NCBI GenBank assembly: GCA_017436675.1
Contig: JAFSCS010000027.1
Location: 1-43,188 of the forward strand
Direction of reading: 5' to 3'
Origin: Clostridia bacterium
Lineage (GTDB): Bacteria > Bacillota > Clostridia > Oscillospirales > CAG-382
DNA: 43,188 nucleotides
Below, piece after piece: positions 32,134 to 39,470 of the stretch (positions are counted from its first letter, which is position 1; every line of letters starts with the position of its first letter). The notes beneath the pieces were generated by a model, which saw only the letters and a list, made by a program, of their open reading frames with translations, ran no database searches and had not been told where the DNA came from. The position numbers and the translations under genes were made by a program.

Positions 32134-33345
32134 TTAAGTTCTGTAATCTCCGTTGATCTTTACGTAGTCATATGTGAGGTCGCATCCCCAAGCGGTCGCA
32201 CTGCAATTGCCGTCGTTGAGGTGGACGAGGATCTCGATCTCGTCTTCGAGCAGGATCTCTTTTGCTATCTCCTCGGAAAAATCAACGCCCGCGCCGTTTT
32301 CACAAAGGAGTATTTTGCCTTTTTTAGATTTGAATTCGACCGCGATCTTCGCGACGTCGACGCTCGCTCCGCTATAGCCTATTGCACAAAGCACTCTGCC
32401 CCAGTTTGCATCTGCGCCGAACATTGCGGCTTTCGTCAAGGATGAGCAGATAACGCTCTTTGCGACGGTCTTTGCGGTCTGTTCGTCTCTCGCGCCGTCG
32501 GTCTTACATTCGAGGAGCTTCGTTGCGCCCTCGCCGTCGCCTGCGATCATTCGGCAAAGCGCCACGGTTACTGTATTGAGTGCTCTCATAAAGGTTTCAA
32601 ATCTTCCGTCGGGCTCGTTTATCAATCTGTTGCCTGCCATTCCGTTGGCTATCACAGACACCATATCGTTCGTTGAGGTATCTCCATCGACGCTGACCAT
32701 ATTGAAAGTTTTCTTTATATCCTCGGAAAGTGCCATTTGGAGCATTTTGGGGGTAATGGCGCAGTCGGTCGTGATAAACACGAGCATAGTTGCCATATTC
32801 GGATGTATCATACCCGAGCCCTTTGCGATGCCGCCGATCCTACATTCGACACCGTCGATATCGAACGATACTGCGATCTCCTTCATTCTTGTGTCGGTGG
32901 TCATTATGCCTTCTGCGGCGAGGTCACTGTGGTCGCCAAGCCCTTCGACGAGCGGCTTTATACCCGATGCTATCGGTTCGATCGGGAGAACCTGTCCGAT
33001 AACTCCCGTTGATGCGACGATAACGTCCTTTTCGTCGATCCCCATCTCCTTCGAGAGAAGATCGCACATCAATTTTGCCTTCAGGATACCGTCTGCGTTG
33101 CAGGTATTTGCGTTTCCGCTGTTACAGATCATCGCACTTGCATATCCGTCGGCGATATTTGATTTCGTGACGAGAAGCGGTGCTCCTTTTACGAGGTTGG
33201 TCGTATATACCGCTGCCGCCGCGCCACGTTTTTCGCTATATATGAGCGAGAGGTCACGCTTTGTTTTGTTTGCTCTTATTCCGCAATGTATTCCGTTTGC
33301 GCTAAATCCTTTTGCGGCACATACGCCGCCCTTTATCAGATCCAT
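32134..33345 (-). CDS. argJ: Bifunctional ornithine acetyltransferase / N-acetylglutamate synthase
   Basis: The protein has 403 residues. It moves the acetyl group from N-acetylornithine to glutamate and may also use acetyl-CoA. The self-cleavage site is KGSGMIHPNMATMLVFITTD, with Thr as the nucleophile (ATML). The C-terminal GANWGRVLCAIGYSG is also conserved. The operon has argJ but no argE or argA, so the recycling pathway operates. It follows argC by 15 bases. Confidence 0.95.
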   Translation of the reverse strand: MDLIKGGVCAAKGFSANGIHCGIRANKTKRDLSLIYSEKRGAAAAVYTTNLVKGAPLLVTKSNIADGYASAMICNSGNANTCNADGILKAKLMCDLLSKEMGIDEKDVIVASTGVIGQVLPIEPIASGIKPLVEGLGDHSDLAAEGIMTTDTRMKEIAVSFDIDGVECRIGGIAKGSGMIHPNMATMLVFITTDCAITPKMLQMALSEDIKKTFNMVSVDGDTSTNDMVSVIANGMAGNRLINEPDGRFETFMRALNTVTVALCRMIAGDGEGATKLLECKTDGARDEQTAKTVAKSVICSSLTKAAMFGADANWGRVLCAIGYSGASVDVAKIAVEFKSKKGKILLCENGAGVDFSEEIAKEILLEDEIEILVHLNDGNCSATAWGCDLTYDYVKINGDYRT

Positions 33346-33360
33346 TATTTTATCTCCAAA

Positions 33361-34293
33361 TTATAATTCAAGTCCGGTTTCTTTTTCAAGTCCGAGGGCG
33401 ATATTCATCGCTTCTATTGCCGCACCCGATGCGCCTTTTCCGAGGTTATCGTAGCGCGCGGTGAGCAAGATCCTATCGTTGTTTCCGAAAACGGCGATCT
33501 CCATCGTATCCTTGCCGCCGAGCTTTACCGCAGACAAAAATCCGCTTTCATCGGTATTTTCACGATACGACACGATCCTTCCGTTATATTTATTTTTATA
33601 GATATTTCTTATCTCCTCGATTCCAAACTCGTTTTCGAGTTGGCTTGCAAAGAGCGGTACGGTTACTTCCATACCACTATAAAAATCTCCGACTATTGGG
33701 GTAAAAATCGGGAAGTCACTCATCCCCGTTATCGCCTTCATCTCCTTCAGGTGCTTATGCTGTTGGGTGAGTCCGTATTGCCGCGGTGCATCGAGAAGGT
33801 TAGATCTCTCTTCATTATTATAGTCGGCGATCATTGATTTTCCGCCGCCGCTATATCCTGTCAACGACACGCAGACGAGCTTCTCCTCGGGCGAGAGCGC
33901 GCCCGCCTCGATGAGCGGATAGACAAGTGCGATGAAGCCACCCGCGTGGCATCCCGGAACGGCGATACGCTTCGACGTTTTTATCTTATTATAATGCGCC
34001 TCGGAAAGCTCGGGGAACGCATACGCCCATTCGGGAAGCGTTCTGTGAGCTGTTGACGCGTCGATGATGACTGTATTTTCGTTTTCGACGAAGCTCACCG
34101 CTTCTCTTGCGGCGTCGTCGGGCAAGCACAAAAACGTGACGTCGCTTTCGTTGATACACTCGCGACGGCGCTCGATATTCTTTCGCTCGTCATCGGGAAG
34201 CACCTTCACGACGAGGTCATCTCTATTACTCAATCTCTCGACGATGCGCAAGCCTGTTGTACCCGCACCGCCGTCAATGAATATTTTTTTCAT
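33361..34293 (-). CDS. argC: N-acetyl-gamma-glutamyl-phosphate reductase, type 2
   Basis: The protein has 310 residues from the ATG at 34293, which has GGAG upstream. It reduces acetylglutamyl phosphate with NADPH. The Rossmann loop FIDGGAGTTGLRIVERL and catalytic Cys in VPGCHAGGFIALVYPL are clear. The wording (DDERKNIERRRECI; ASTAHRTLPEWAYAFPEL) matches the short type 2 ArgC instead of the common type 1. It is the first gene of argCJBDF, with a promoter at 34334-34362. The open frame continues 25 codons upstream without a ribosome site. Confidence 0.94.
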   Translation of the reverse strand: MKKIFIDGGAGTTGLRIVERLSNRDDLVVKVLPDDERKNIERRRECINESDVTFLCLPDDAAREAVSFVENENTVIIDASTAHRTLPEWAYAFPELSEAHYNKIKTSKRIAVPGCHAGGFIALVYPLIEAGALSPEEKLVCVSLTGYSGGGKSMIADYNNEERSNLLDAPRQYGLTQQHKHLKEMKAITGMSDFPIFTPIVGDFYSGMEVTVPLFASQLENEFGIEEIRNIYKNKYNGRIVSYRENTDESGFLSAVKLGGKDTMEIAVFGNNDRILLTARYDNLGKGASGAAIEAMNIALGLEKETGLEL

Positions 34294-34307
34294 ATTTATC
34301 TCCACGT

Positions 34308-34342
34308 TTGAATTATATACAATAGATATGCATAATATACAA
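34308..34342 (-). promoter_or_regulatory. Candidate ArgR operator at the argC promoter
   Basis: TTGTATAT occurs twice on the minus strand (34342-34335 and 34322-34315), exactly 20 bases apart; the second copy is part of TTGTATATAATTCAA (34322-34308), an imperfect palindrome like known arginine boxes. The first copy overlaps the -10 region. No argR gene is in the window. Confidence 0.5.
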
Positions 34343-34362
34343 CATTTTTGAATTTTTGTCAA
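34334..34362 (-). promoter_or_regulatory. Sigma-A promoter of the arginine operon
   Basis: TTGACA (34362-34357), 17 bases and TATATT (34339-34334) on the minus strand, about 40 bases from the argC ATG. Confidence 0.85.
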
Positions 34363-34374
34363 TAGCAAAAGGGT

Positions 34375-34430
34375 AGCCGCCCGAAATTTCTATTCTACCT
34401 ACAAAAAGGCTAACTACCAACGGGGCGGCT
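34375..34430 (-). terminator. Hairpin between nfo and the arginine promoter
   Basis: AGCCGCCC (34375-34382) pairs with GGGCGGCT (34423-34430); the 40-base loop has further short pairings. On the minus strand it follows the nfo stop and is trailed by CCCTTTTGC, a weak T-run. It probably ends the nfo transcript ahead of the argC promoter. Confidence 0.55.
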
Positions 34431-34453
34431 TTGTGCATAATAATGCATTATAT

Positions 34454-35293
34454 TCAGTTTTTATACAGCGAGCGCAAGACAGATATTTCGTTTTTATAGC
34501 CGTCGAGCTCGTTTGGTGTTTCGAGGATAAACGGCAACGCTCTGAGCTGAGGATGGTTCGTCACCTTTGAGATATGCTCAAGTCCGATGCTTCCCTCGCC
34601 GATCCTTTGATGGCGGTCCTTATGGCTTCCGAAGGGGTTCATATCATCGTTGAGGTGGATCGCCTTCAATCTGTCAAGTCCGATAATTTTATCGAACTCA
34701 TTAAGTACGCCGTCGAGGTCGCTGACGACATCATAACCGCCGTCATACACGTGGCAGGTATCGAGGCAGACGCCCAATTTATCGTTATACTTCACTCTTG
34801 AGATTATCTCATAAAGCTCTTCAAAGCGGCTTCCGACCTCACTTCCCTTTCCTGCCATCGTTTCAAGAAGCACTGTTGTCGTCATATCGGAACGCATCGT
34901 TTGGTTGAGGGCGTCGGAGATCAGCTCGATTCCCTTTTCGATGCCTTGACCGACGTGACTGCCGGGGTGGAAGTTATAGTAATTATTCGGAACGTATTCC
35001 ATTCGCTCAAAGTCTTCGCCGAGGCACATCAACGCGAACTCTCTCGTTCTCGGCTCAGCCGCACACGCATTGAGTGTATACGGTGCGTGGGCAACGAGAC
35101 GGCCGAAGTTGTTTTCGTTCATCAAGCGGATCAATGCATCGGTATCGCTTTTTACTATCGTCTTTGCTTTTCCGCCTCTTGGGTTGCGCGTAAAAAACGC
35201 AAAGGTATTCGCACCTATCGAAAGTGCCGTTTTTCCCATACTCAGAAAACCGTCACTGCTCGATAGATGGCATCCTATTATCAGATCATTCAT
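34454..35293 (-). CDS. nfo: Deoxyribonuclease IV (AP endonuclease)
   Basis: The protein has 279 residues. This TIM-barrel three-zinc enzyme nicks DNA at abasic sites. Ligand motifs are [72 protein letters not shown] and PFILETPNE, all in the right order. It follows the cytidylate-kinase-like gene by 3 bases, so both come from the promoter at 35954-35983. Confidence 0.95.
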   Translation of the reverse strand: MNDLIIGCHLSSSDGFLSMGKTALSIGANTFAFFTRNPRGGKAKTIVKSDTDALIRLMNENNFGRLVAHAPYTLNACAAEPRTREFALMCLGEDFERMEYVPNNYYNFHPGSHVGQGIEKGIELISDALNQTMRSDMTTTVLLETMAGKGSEVGSRFEELYEIISRVKYNDKLGVCLDTCHVYDGGYDVVSDLDGVLNEFDKIIGLDRLKAIHLNDDMNPFGSHKDRHQRIGEGSIGLEHISKVTNHPQLRALPFILETPNELDGYKNEISVLRSLYKN

Positions 35294-35296
35294 CGA

Positions 35297-35920
35297 TTAT
35301 TTTCTCTTATACTTTATTTTTATGAACTCGGTCAAAAGCTTCGCTGTCTCTTCGATACCGAGGACGGACGAGTCGATACAAAGCTCATAGTTTTTCGCTT
35401 CGCCCCAAACTCTGTTCGTATAGAAGTTATAGTAGGAAGCGCGTTTTTTGTCGGTCTTTTTGATAAGCGATTTTGCGTGAGCCTCCGATAGCCCCATTTT
35501 CTCCATAATTCTCATCAAACGCCAATTATAGTCACCGCTGATAAATATGCTCGTATGGTCGATGCCCTTTCCGAGAATATCGTCCGCCGCTCTTCCGACG
35601 ATCACACAATCGCTATTTGAGGCGATCTTTCTGATCTCCTCAGCCTGCATCAGATAGAGCCTATCACTCATCATCACGTCATTCACGTTCGCAGCAGCAT
35701 GACCGCTATAGCTCGACATAGCAAGTGAATACAGAAAGCTATTGGTCGCTTGTTGATCGATACGCTCAAAGACGTCGCGGCTGATACCGTTTCCCTCGGC
35801 TATCGTTCTCAGCTTATCCTTATCGAAAAATTCGATCCCGAGATTTTGAGCAACTTTTTCCGCAATTTCCGCGCCGCCGCTTCCGAATTGACGGCTTATT
35901 GTTATAATCATTTTTGCCAT
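35297..35920 (-). CDS. Cytidylate-kinase-like family protein
   Basis: The protein has 207 residues. The N-terminus MIITISRQFGSGGAEIAEKV carries a P-loop-type GSGG; IEFFDKDKLR, VIVGRAADDILG and HTSIFISGDYNWRLMRIMEK match the second family of cytidylate-kinase-like proteins seen in many Firmicutes. These are generally distinct from true Cmk and their substrate is not established. ATG at 35920 is preceded by GGTG and AAAGGA further up; ATG at 35911 is a possible alternative. It is the first gene of the nfo transcript. Confidence 0.88.
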   Translation of the reverse strand: MAKMIITISRQFGSGGAEIAEKVAQNLGIEFFDKDKLRTIAEGNGISRDVFERIDQQATNSFLYSLAMSSYSGHAAANVNDVMMSDRLYLMQAEEIRKIASNSDCVIVGRAADDILGKGIDHTSIFISGDYNWRLMRIMEKMGLSEAHAKSLIKKTDKKRASYYNFYTNRVWGEAKNYELCIDSSVLGIEETAKLLTEFIKIKYKRK

Positions 35921-35953
35921 GGTATCACCAATCCTTTCCTATATTTATATTAT

Positions 35954-35983
35954 ATTTTAACATATTGAAGCGAAAATTGTCAA
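35954..35983 (-). promoter_or_regulatory. Promoter of the cytidylate-kinase-like/nfo pair
   Basis: TTGACA (35983-35978), 18 bases and TAAAAT (35959-35954) on the minus strand. Confidence 0.75.
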
Positions 35984-36012
35984 CGGCATATTAATGATTT
36001 TTTTGATGTTTA

Positions 36013-36041
36013 TTGACAGATTTTTGTATTTATATTATATT
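36013..36041 (+). promoter_or_regulatory. Promoter of hemZ
   Basis: TTGACA (36013-36018), 17 bases and TATATT (36036-36041), about 30 bases before the hemZ ATG; the ribosome site is GAGGTG. It is divergent from the cytidylate-kinase promoter. Confidence 0.82.
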
Positions 36042-36070
36042 ATATCTATATTACTGACTCGAGGTGCTTT

Positions 36071-37489
36071 ATGAGGATCACTTCATCGAACAAAACACCA
36101 TATCTCAACGACCATTATTTCACGTCTCTTTGTCTTTCGTATTTTCCGCACGAGGATTTTTCGAGCGACAGCGAGAACGAGGCATTCTTCCGACTTGACG
36201 AGGACGGCGGCGTTATCTCGGCAAAGGTCGTGATCACTTGCGGATCGAAGATGGGAGCGTTTGAGCTTTCCGAAAACGATATCGAGCAGGTCATCCCGAT
36301 GGAACGAAACCAGGTTGCCGAGGTCGTTTTGGGGCTCTGCTTCACCGAGTGCGGAAAACGGCTTTTCGGGTTCGTTCCGTGCTGGGGGCATCTTGCGGGG
36401 CTTCGTCCCGTTATTCGTGCAGAGCACTATTTGCGCCGTTACGACGAGGAAACGGTCAAAAGGCTGTTCGTCTCCAACTATGCCATAAGTGAGGAAAAGA
36501 CGTCGCTTTCGATCGCGGCGGCTTCGCTTGCGATGGAGGAAACGAAAAAGCTCGGAGATAACGATTGCTTTCTTTATATTTCGATCCCGTTTTGCCCGAC
36601 GAGATGTTCATATTGCTCGTTCGTTGCGCTTGAGTCAAGGAAGCTGAGGTCACTTCTTCCCGATTATCTCGACGCCTTGAAGCGAGAGCTATCCGACAAG
36701 GCTGAGCTGATCAAGGAAAACGGACACACCCTGAAGGGTATATACATTGGCGGAGGGACGCCGTCGATACTCACGCCCGAGCAGGAAAGAGATCTGTTTT
36801 TGGCGATCGAAGGGACGATGCCGATGGGTGACGTTATCGAATATACATTTGAAGCGGGGCGTCCCGATACGATCACCGAGGAAAAGCTACGGATCGCGAA
36901 GGAGCACGGCGTTGATCGGATCAGCATCAATCCGCAATCGACAAACGACGAGGTGTTGAAGGCGATCGGGCGAAGTCACGACGCGTCGCTTTTCTATGAG
37001 GCGGCTTCGCTTTCGGAAAAATTCGCTTTCCGTTCGCGCAACGCAGATATCATCGTCGGGCTCCCCGAGGACAACGACGAACGCTTCGAAAAGACGGTCA
37101 CCGACGTATTATCGTTTGGATTCGAGAATATTACCGTTCACTCGTTGACTGTCAAAAACGCGTCGCTTCTTTCGAAGGATCCGTCGGCATACGATCCGCG
37201 CGGTTCGATGGTGTTGAGACATTTGTCGTCCTCACACGCCTCGCTGATCTCAAGCGGTTATCGTCCATATTATTTATACCGACAAAAGAAGACGGTCGGC
37301 GGTGGTGAGAATTGCGGCTTTACGCTTGGCGGCAAGGCGTGTATTTACAACATTGCATCAACGGACGAAACACATTCGATATACGGGTGCGGCTCGGGTG
37401 CGACGACGAAGATCTTGACACCGAGCGGCATCAAGCGTCAGAGCAACGCAAGATATCCGTATGAATATTTGAAAAACAGAAAACGCTGA
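36071..37489 (+). CDS. hemZ: HemZ-type coproporphyrinogen dehydrogenase-like radical SAM protein
   Basis: The protein has 472 residues. The radical SAM cluster is ISIPFCPTRCSYCSFVALES (CxxxCxxC). Flanking motifs are YIGGGTPSILTPEQ, TFEAGRPDTITEEKL, RISINPQSTNDEVLKAIGR and ADIIVGLPEDNDERFEKTV. The extra N-terminal domain of about 165 residues and the C-terminal YYLYRQKKTVGGGENCGFT are the marks of HemZ over HemN/HemW. HemZ proteins are oxygen-independent coproporphyrinogen-like enzymes; whether they truly make heme in clostridia is uncertain. The stop codon lies inside the terminator stem. Confidence 0.93.
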   Translation: MRITSSNKTPYLNDHYFTSLCLSYFPHEDFSSDSENEAFFRLDEDGGVISAKVVITCGSKMGAFELSENDIEQVIPMERNQVAEVVLGLCFTECGKRLFGFVPCWGHLAGLRPVIRAEHYLRRYDEETVKRLFVSNYAISEEKTSLSIAAASLAMEETKKLGDNDCFLYISIPFCPTRCSYCSFVALESRKLRSLLPDYLDALKRELSDKAELIKENGHTLKGIYIGGGTPSILTPEQERDLFLAIEGTMPMGDVIEYTFEAGRPDTITEEKLRIAKEHGVDRISINPQSTNDEVLKAIGRSHDASLFYEAASLSEKFAFRSRNADIIVGLPEDNDERFEKTVTDVLSFGFENITVHSLTVKNASLLSKDPSAYDPRGSMVLRHLSSSHASLISSGYRPYYLYRQKKTVGGGENCGFTLGGKACIYNIASTDETHSIYGCGSGATTKILTPSGIKRQSNARYPYEYLKNRKR

Positions 37490-37510
37490 GCTGACGCTCG
37501 GTGTTTTTAT
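37480..37510 (+). terminator. Terminator of hemZ, overlapping its stop codon
   Basis: AACGCTGAGC (37482-37491) pairs with GCTCGGTGTT (37496-37505) including two G-T pairs, loop TGAC, followed by TTTAT. The hemZ stop TGA (37487-37489) is within the left arm. Confidence 0.85.
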
Positions 37511-37524
37511 TTTGAAAAGAATAT

Positions 37525-37555
37525 AAAAACCCCTCCGCTATTTTAAGCGGAGGGG
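37525..37555 (-). terminator. Terminator of the 23-residue mini-gene
   Basis: CCCCTCCGCT (37530-37539) pairs with AGCGGAGGGG (37546-37555), a perfect 10-bp G/C-rich stem with a 6-base loop, followed on the minus strand by five T. It begins 6 bases after the mini-gene stop; no T-run is present for plus-strand use. Confidence 0.88.
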
Positions 37556-37561
37556 CACCCC

Positions 37562-37633
37562 TTATTGGGCTGTCCGAGGACAGCCGCGTCTCCCATTGCC
37601 GTTCGCTTTCAGGCGTTCGGCGACAGTGGTCAT
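37562..37633 (-). CDS. Possible 23-residue peptide gene with own promoter and terminator
   Basis: The short minus frame runs from ATG (37633) to TAA (37564-37562). The peptide begins MTTVAERLKANG, then NG, and ends RRGCPRTAQ: basic, with one Cys, no membrane helix. It has AAGGA seven bases before the ATG. A promoter (37652-37680) lies directly upstream and a strong terminator begins 6 bases after the stop. The 3' part also folds (GGCTGTCC with GGACAGCC), so a small RNA without translation remains possible. I recognise no family. Spacing of promoter, ribosome site, frame and terminator is what argues for a real unit. Confidence 0.5.
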   Translation of the reverse strand: MTTVAERLKANGNGRRGCPRTAQ

Positions 37634-37651
37634 TCTTTTTTCCTTATATAT

Positions 37652-37680
37652 ATACTATCACACACAGAGGACTTTTGCAA
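37652..37680 (-). promoter_or_regulatory. Promoter of the mini-gene
   Basis: TTGCAA (37680-37675), 17 bases and TAGTAT (37657-37652) on the minus strand. The expected start is about 10-15 bases before the ATG, giving a very short leader that begins near the ribosome site. Confidence 0.65.
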
Positions 37681-37683
37681 TAG

Positions 37684-37736
37684 GTCAAATGTTAACTTTC
37701 TGTAAACAATTTATGAACGAGTCGTTCATATTTGAC
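37684..37736. promoter_or_regulatory. Palindrome upstream of the mini-gene promoter
   Basis: ATGAACG-AGT-CGTTCAT (37713-37729) is a perfect 7-bp inverted repeat, and GTCAAAT (37684-37690) with ATTTGAC (37730-37736) form an outer repeat. It lies about 5-55 bases upstream of the -35 box, the position of an activator or repressor site. Confidence 0.5.
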
Positions 37737-37771
37737 GTTTTTCGGCAAATTTTATTCGAAAATTGCGAAAA

Positions 37772-37809
37772 AACACGCTTTGGGTTCGATGTATGAATCA
37801 AAGCGTGTT
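37772..37809 (-). terminator. Terminator of the DUF2752 gene
   Basis: AACACGCTTTG (37772-37782) pairs with CAAAGCGTGTT (37799-37809); on the minus strand six T follow. It lies 13 bases past the DUF2752 stop. Confidence 0.92.
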
Positions 37810-37822
37810 AATTTTTTGTTAG

Positions 37823-38188
37823 CTATATCAGGTTTCTGACAACCGTCCAAGCGACCAATAAGATCAAAAAAATGATGTCGACGAGGCTTGGTTTTGAGCG
37901 GTAGGAGAAGGTGCCGGTTTTCAGATAGTTTTTTGCACACACCGAGCCCACTCCGATAATATACGCTATCTCAAGCGGAAACAGAAGGTTATATTCAAGC
38001 ATTCGCATTACGTCGAGTCTCAACAGTGCCAACGCTGCTCGTGTATTTCCGCAGCCTGCGCACTCAAGTCCCGTCAATGCTTTTATCGGGCACGGGATAC
38101 CGTAGCCGTTTTTCGCAAGCAGAACGTATGCCGCACACAGCACGACGATGATCGCACAGCAAAGCGCAATTCGTTTTTTTCGTTTCAA
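37823..38188 (-). CDS. DUF2752 membrane protein
   Basis: The protein has 121 residues with three membrane helices (about 8-24, 61-82 and 103-119). The family motif is GIPCPIKALTGLECAGCGNTRA (about residues 30-51, CPxxxLTGxxCPGCGxTRA type) with four Cys between helices. Function of DUF2752 is unknown; it is widespread in Firmicutes and Bacteroidetes. It starts with TTG at 38188, preceded by GGGAGGT at 8 bases. It is transcribed alone. Confidence 0.9.
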   Translation of the reverse strand: MKRKKRIALCCAIIVVLCAAYVLLAKNGYGIPCPIKALTGLECAGCGNTRAALALLRLDVMRMLEYNLLFPLEIAYIIGVGSVCAKNYLKTGTFSYRSKPSLVDIIFLILLVAWTVVRNLI

Positions 38189-38220
38189 GCGAGCTACCTC
38201 CCAAATGAATATTTTAGTAT

Positions 38221-38248
38221 ATTATAGCATATTTTAGGTAAAAAACAA
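38221..38248 (-). promoter_or_regulatory. Promoter of the DUF2752 gene
   Basis: TTGTTT (38248-38243), a 16-base spacer and a perfect TATAAT (38226-38221) on the minus strand. Confidence 0.7.
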
Positions 38249-38287
38249 GAATTATGATAGATTTCTGAACAATTTGTGAAAAAGTTA

Positions 38288-38316
38288 TTGACATTTCGGT
38301 TTTTTCTTGGTAGAAT
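38288..38316 (+). promoter_or_regulatory. Strong promoter of the DUF4234 gene
   Basis: TTGACA (38288-38293), 17 bases and TAGAAT (38311-38316). It is divergent from the DUF2752 promoter. Confidence 0.88.
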
Positions 38317-38344
38317 CAAGAAAAACAAATGGGAGAGGTACACC

Positions 38345-38737
38345 ATGAACATCAAAAAACGCAATATTGTTACAGCAATCATCCTTTCGATCATCACTTG
38401 TGGTATCTATATGATCTACTGGGCTATCATGCTTGCAAAAGAAGCTGTTTCCGTTAACGATTCTAACGACAACGGCCTCGTCGAGATCCTTCTTATGATC
38501 TTCCTTCCCTTCTTGGGCTTCTTCTTGGCAGAGCAAAAGCTTGCTAAGGGATGCGCGGCTAAGGGAATCGCTCACAATGATAACTCGATCCTTTACTTGA
38601 TCCTCGGTATCGTTGGACTCAGCATCGTTAACTTCGCTATGATGCAAAACGACCTCAACAAGATCGTTGATGCTACTGCTGAAGTTGTTATCCCCGCTCA
38701 AGCTGAAGAAGTTAAGGTTGAAGAGGACGCTCAATAA
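38345..38737 (+). CDS. DUF4234 small membrane protein
   Basis: The protein has 130 residues from the ATG at 38345 (ribosome site GGGAGAGG). The start IKKRNIVTAIILSIITCGIYMIYWAIMLAKE is the DUF4234 hallmark. Two further helices follow (EILLMIFLPFLGFFLAEQKL; ILYLILGIVGLSIVNFAMM) and an acidic tail (AQAEEVKVEEDAQ). Function is unknown. Codon use is more biased (many CTT, GCT, ATC) than in its neighbours, which together with the strong promoter suggests high expression. Confidence 0.9.
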   Translation: MNIKKRNIVTAIILSIITCGIYMIYWAIMLAKEAVSVNDSNDNGLVEILLMIFLPFLGFFLAEQKLAKGCAAKGIAHNDNSILYLILGIVGLSIVNFAMMQNDLNKIVDATAEVVIPAQAEEVKVEEDAQ

Positions 38738-38760
38738 TATTTTTCAAATAATATCTAACG

Positions 38761-38793
38761 AAAAAATCTTTCACAAATGTGAAAGATTTTTTT
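38761..38793. terminator. Bidirectional terminator between DUF4234 and lipoprotein genes
   Basis: AAAAAATCTTTCAC pairs with GTGAAAGATTTTTT around a 4-base loop, with T-runs on both strands; it serves two convergent genes. Confidence 0.92.
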
Positions 38794-38795
38794 AT

Positions 38796-39308
38796 TTATT
38801 CAATAGTAAATGTATCTGAAATAAGCTTCAAGCGGAAGTTGTTGACAGTAGCTTCCAGCACTACACGATATTCATCACCTACGTCGATCGCCCTGTCGGA
38901 AAGCTTGAAGTCCATTGTTGCGCTTCCATGAGCGATGATCCCTTCTTCGGGAGCGGTAAATTCTTTTCCAGTGAGCTTCCAAAGGTCTTCCGTTTCGTCG
39001 TAATATTCAACGATATATGTCACTGCATAAGAGATATAATCATTTTCAAATGGGCATTGTATCGTTAGTGTCACTATATCATCGATAGAATATTTTTCCT
39101 TATCGATAAGCAGCTTTGTTTGTTCAGCTTCTTCTTTTGTTGCACCTTCACGCGGAATATCTTCATATTCATCAGGCTTTGATACGTTGGAGACGGATTC
39201 GTTATCTATACTTTCGACCGAATTGCTATTATCGGCAGGTGTTACGCAAGAAACAAGCAATGTGAGGGACATTACGATAATAAGCGTCGGTAAAACTAAT
39301 TTTTTCAT
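38796..39308 (-). CDS. Small lipoprotein with Ig-like domain
   Basis: The protein has 170 residues. The lipobox is LLVSC (Cys21) after MKKLVLPTLIIVMSLT. An acidic Ser/Asn-rich linker (residues 24-60) leads to one beta-sandwich domain (about 65-170): YSIDDIVTLTIQCPFENDY, YYDETEDLWKLTGKEF, GDEYRVVLEATVNNFR. It resembles the bacterial Ig-like domains found in small Firmicutes lipoproteins, but function is unknown. It is transcribed alone from 39401-39428. Confidence 0.83.
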   Translation of the reverse strand: MKKLVLPTLIIVMSLTLLVSCVTPADNSNSVESIDNESVSNVSKPDEYEDIPREGATKEEAEQTKLLIDKEKYSIDDIVTLTIQCPFENDYISYAVTYIVEYYDETEDLWKLTGKEFTAPEEGIIAHGSATMDFKLSDRAIDVGDEYRVVLEATVNNFRLKLISDTFTIE

Positions 39309-39400
39309 ATTTTTCTCCTTATTTAATTATTATATGGTTGCTTTTGAAAAACGCATTAATAACCATTGGACTCACCCCTTCCGATGCTTATCTTATTCTT

Positions 39401-39428
39401 ATTATAATATAATATTAGACATTGTCAA
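39401..39428 (-). promoter_or_regulatory. Promoter of the small lipoprotein gene
   Basis: TTGACA (39428-39423), 16 bases and TATAAT (39406-39401) on the minus strand, just downstream of the glyA terminator. The leader to the ATG is about 90 bases. Confidence 0.8.
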
Positions 39429-39431
39429 GTG

Positions 39432-39464
39432 AAAAAAATTCCTACAGAGATCATCTGTAGGAAT
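39432..39464 (-). terminator. Terminator of glyA
   Basis: ATTCCTACAGA (39438-39448) pairs with TCTGTAGGAAT (39454-39464); seven T follow on the minus strand. Confidence 0.93.
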
Positions 39465-39470
39465 CTGTTT

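Noticed and set aside
37562..37633. Mini-gene as a RiPP precursor matured by the neighbouring radical SAM protein HemZ
   Set aside because: HemZ is a conserved coproporphyrinogen-dehydrogenase-like enzyme on the opposite strand, with its own promoter and terminator; a single Cys in the peptide is not enough.
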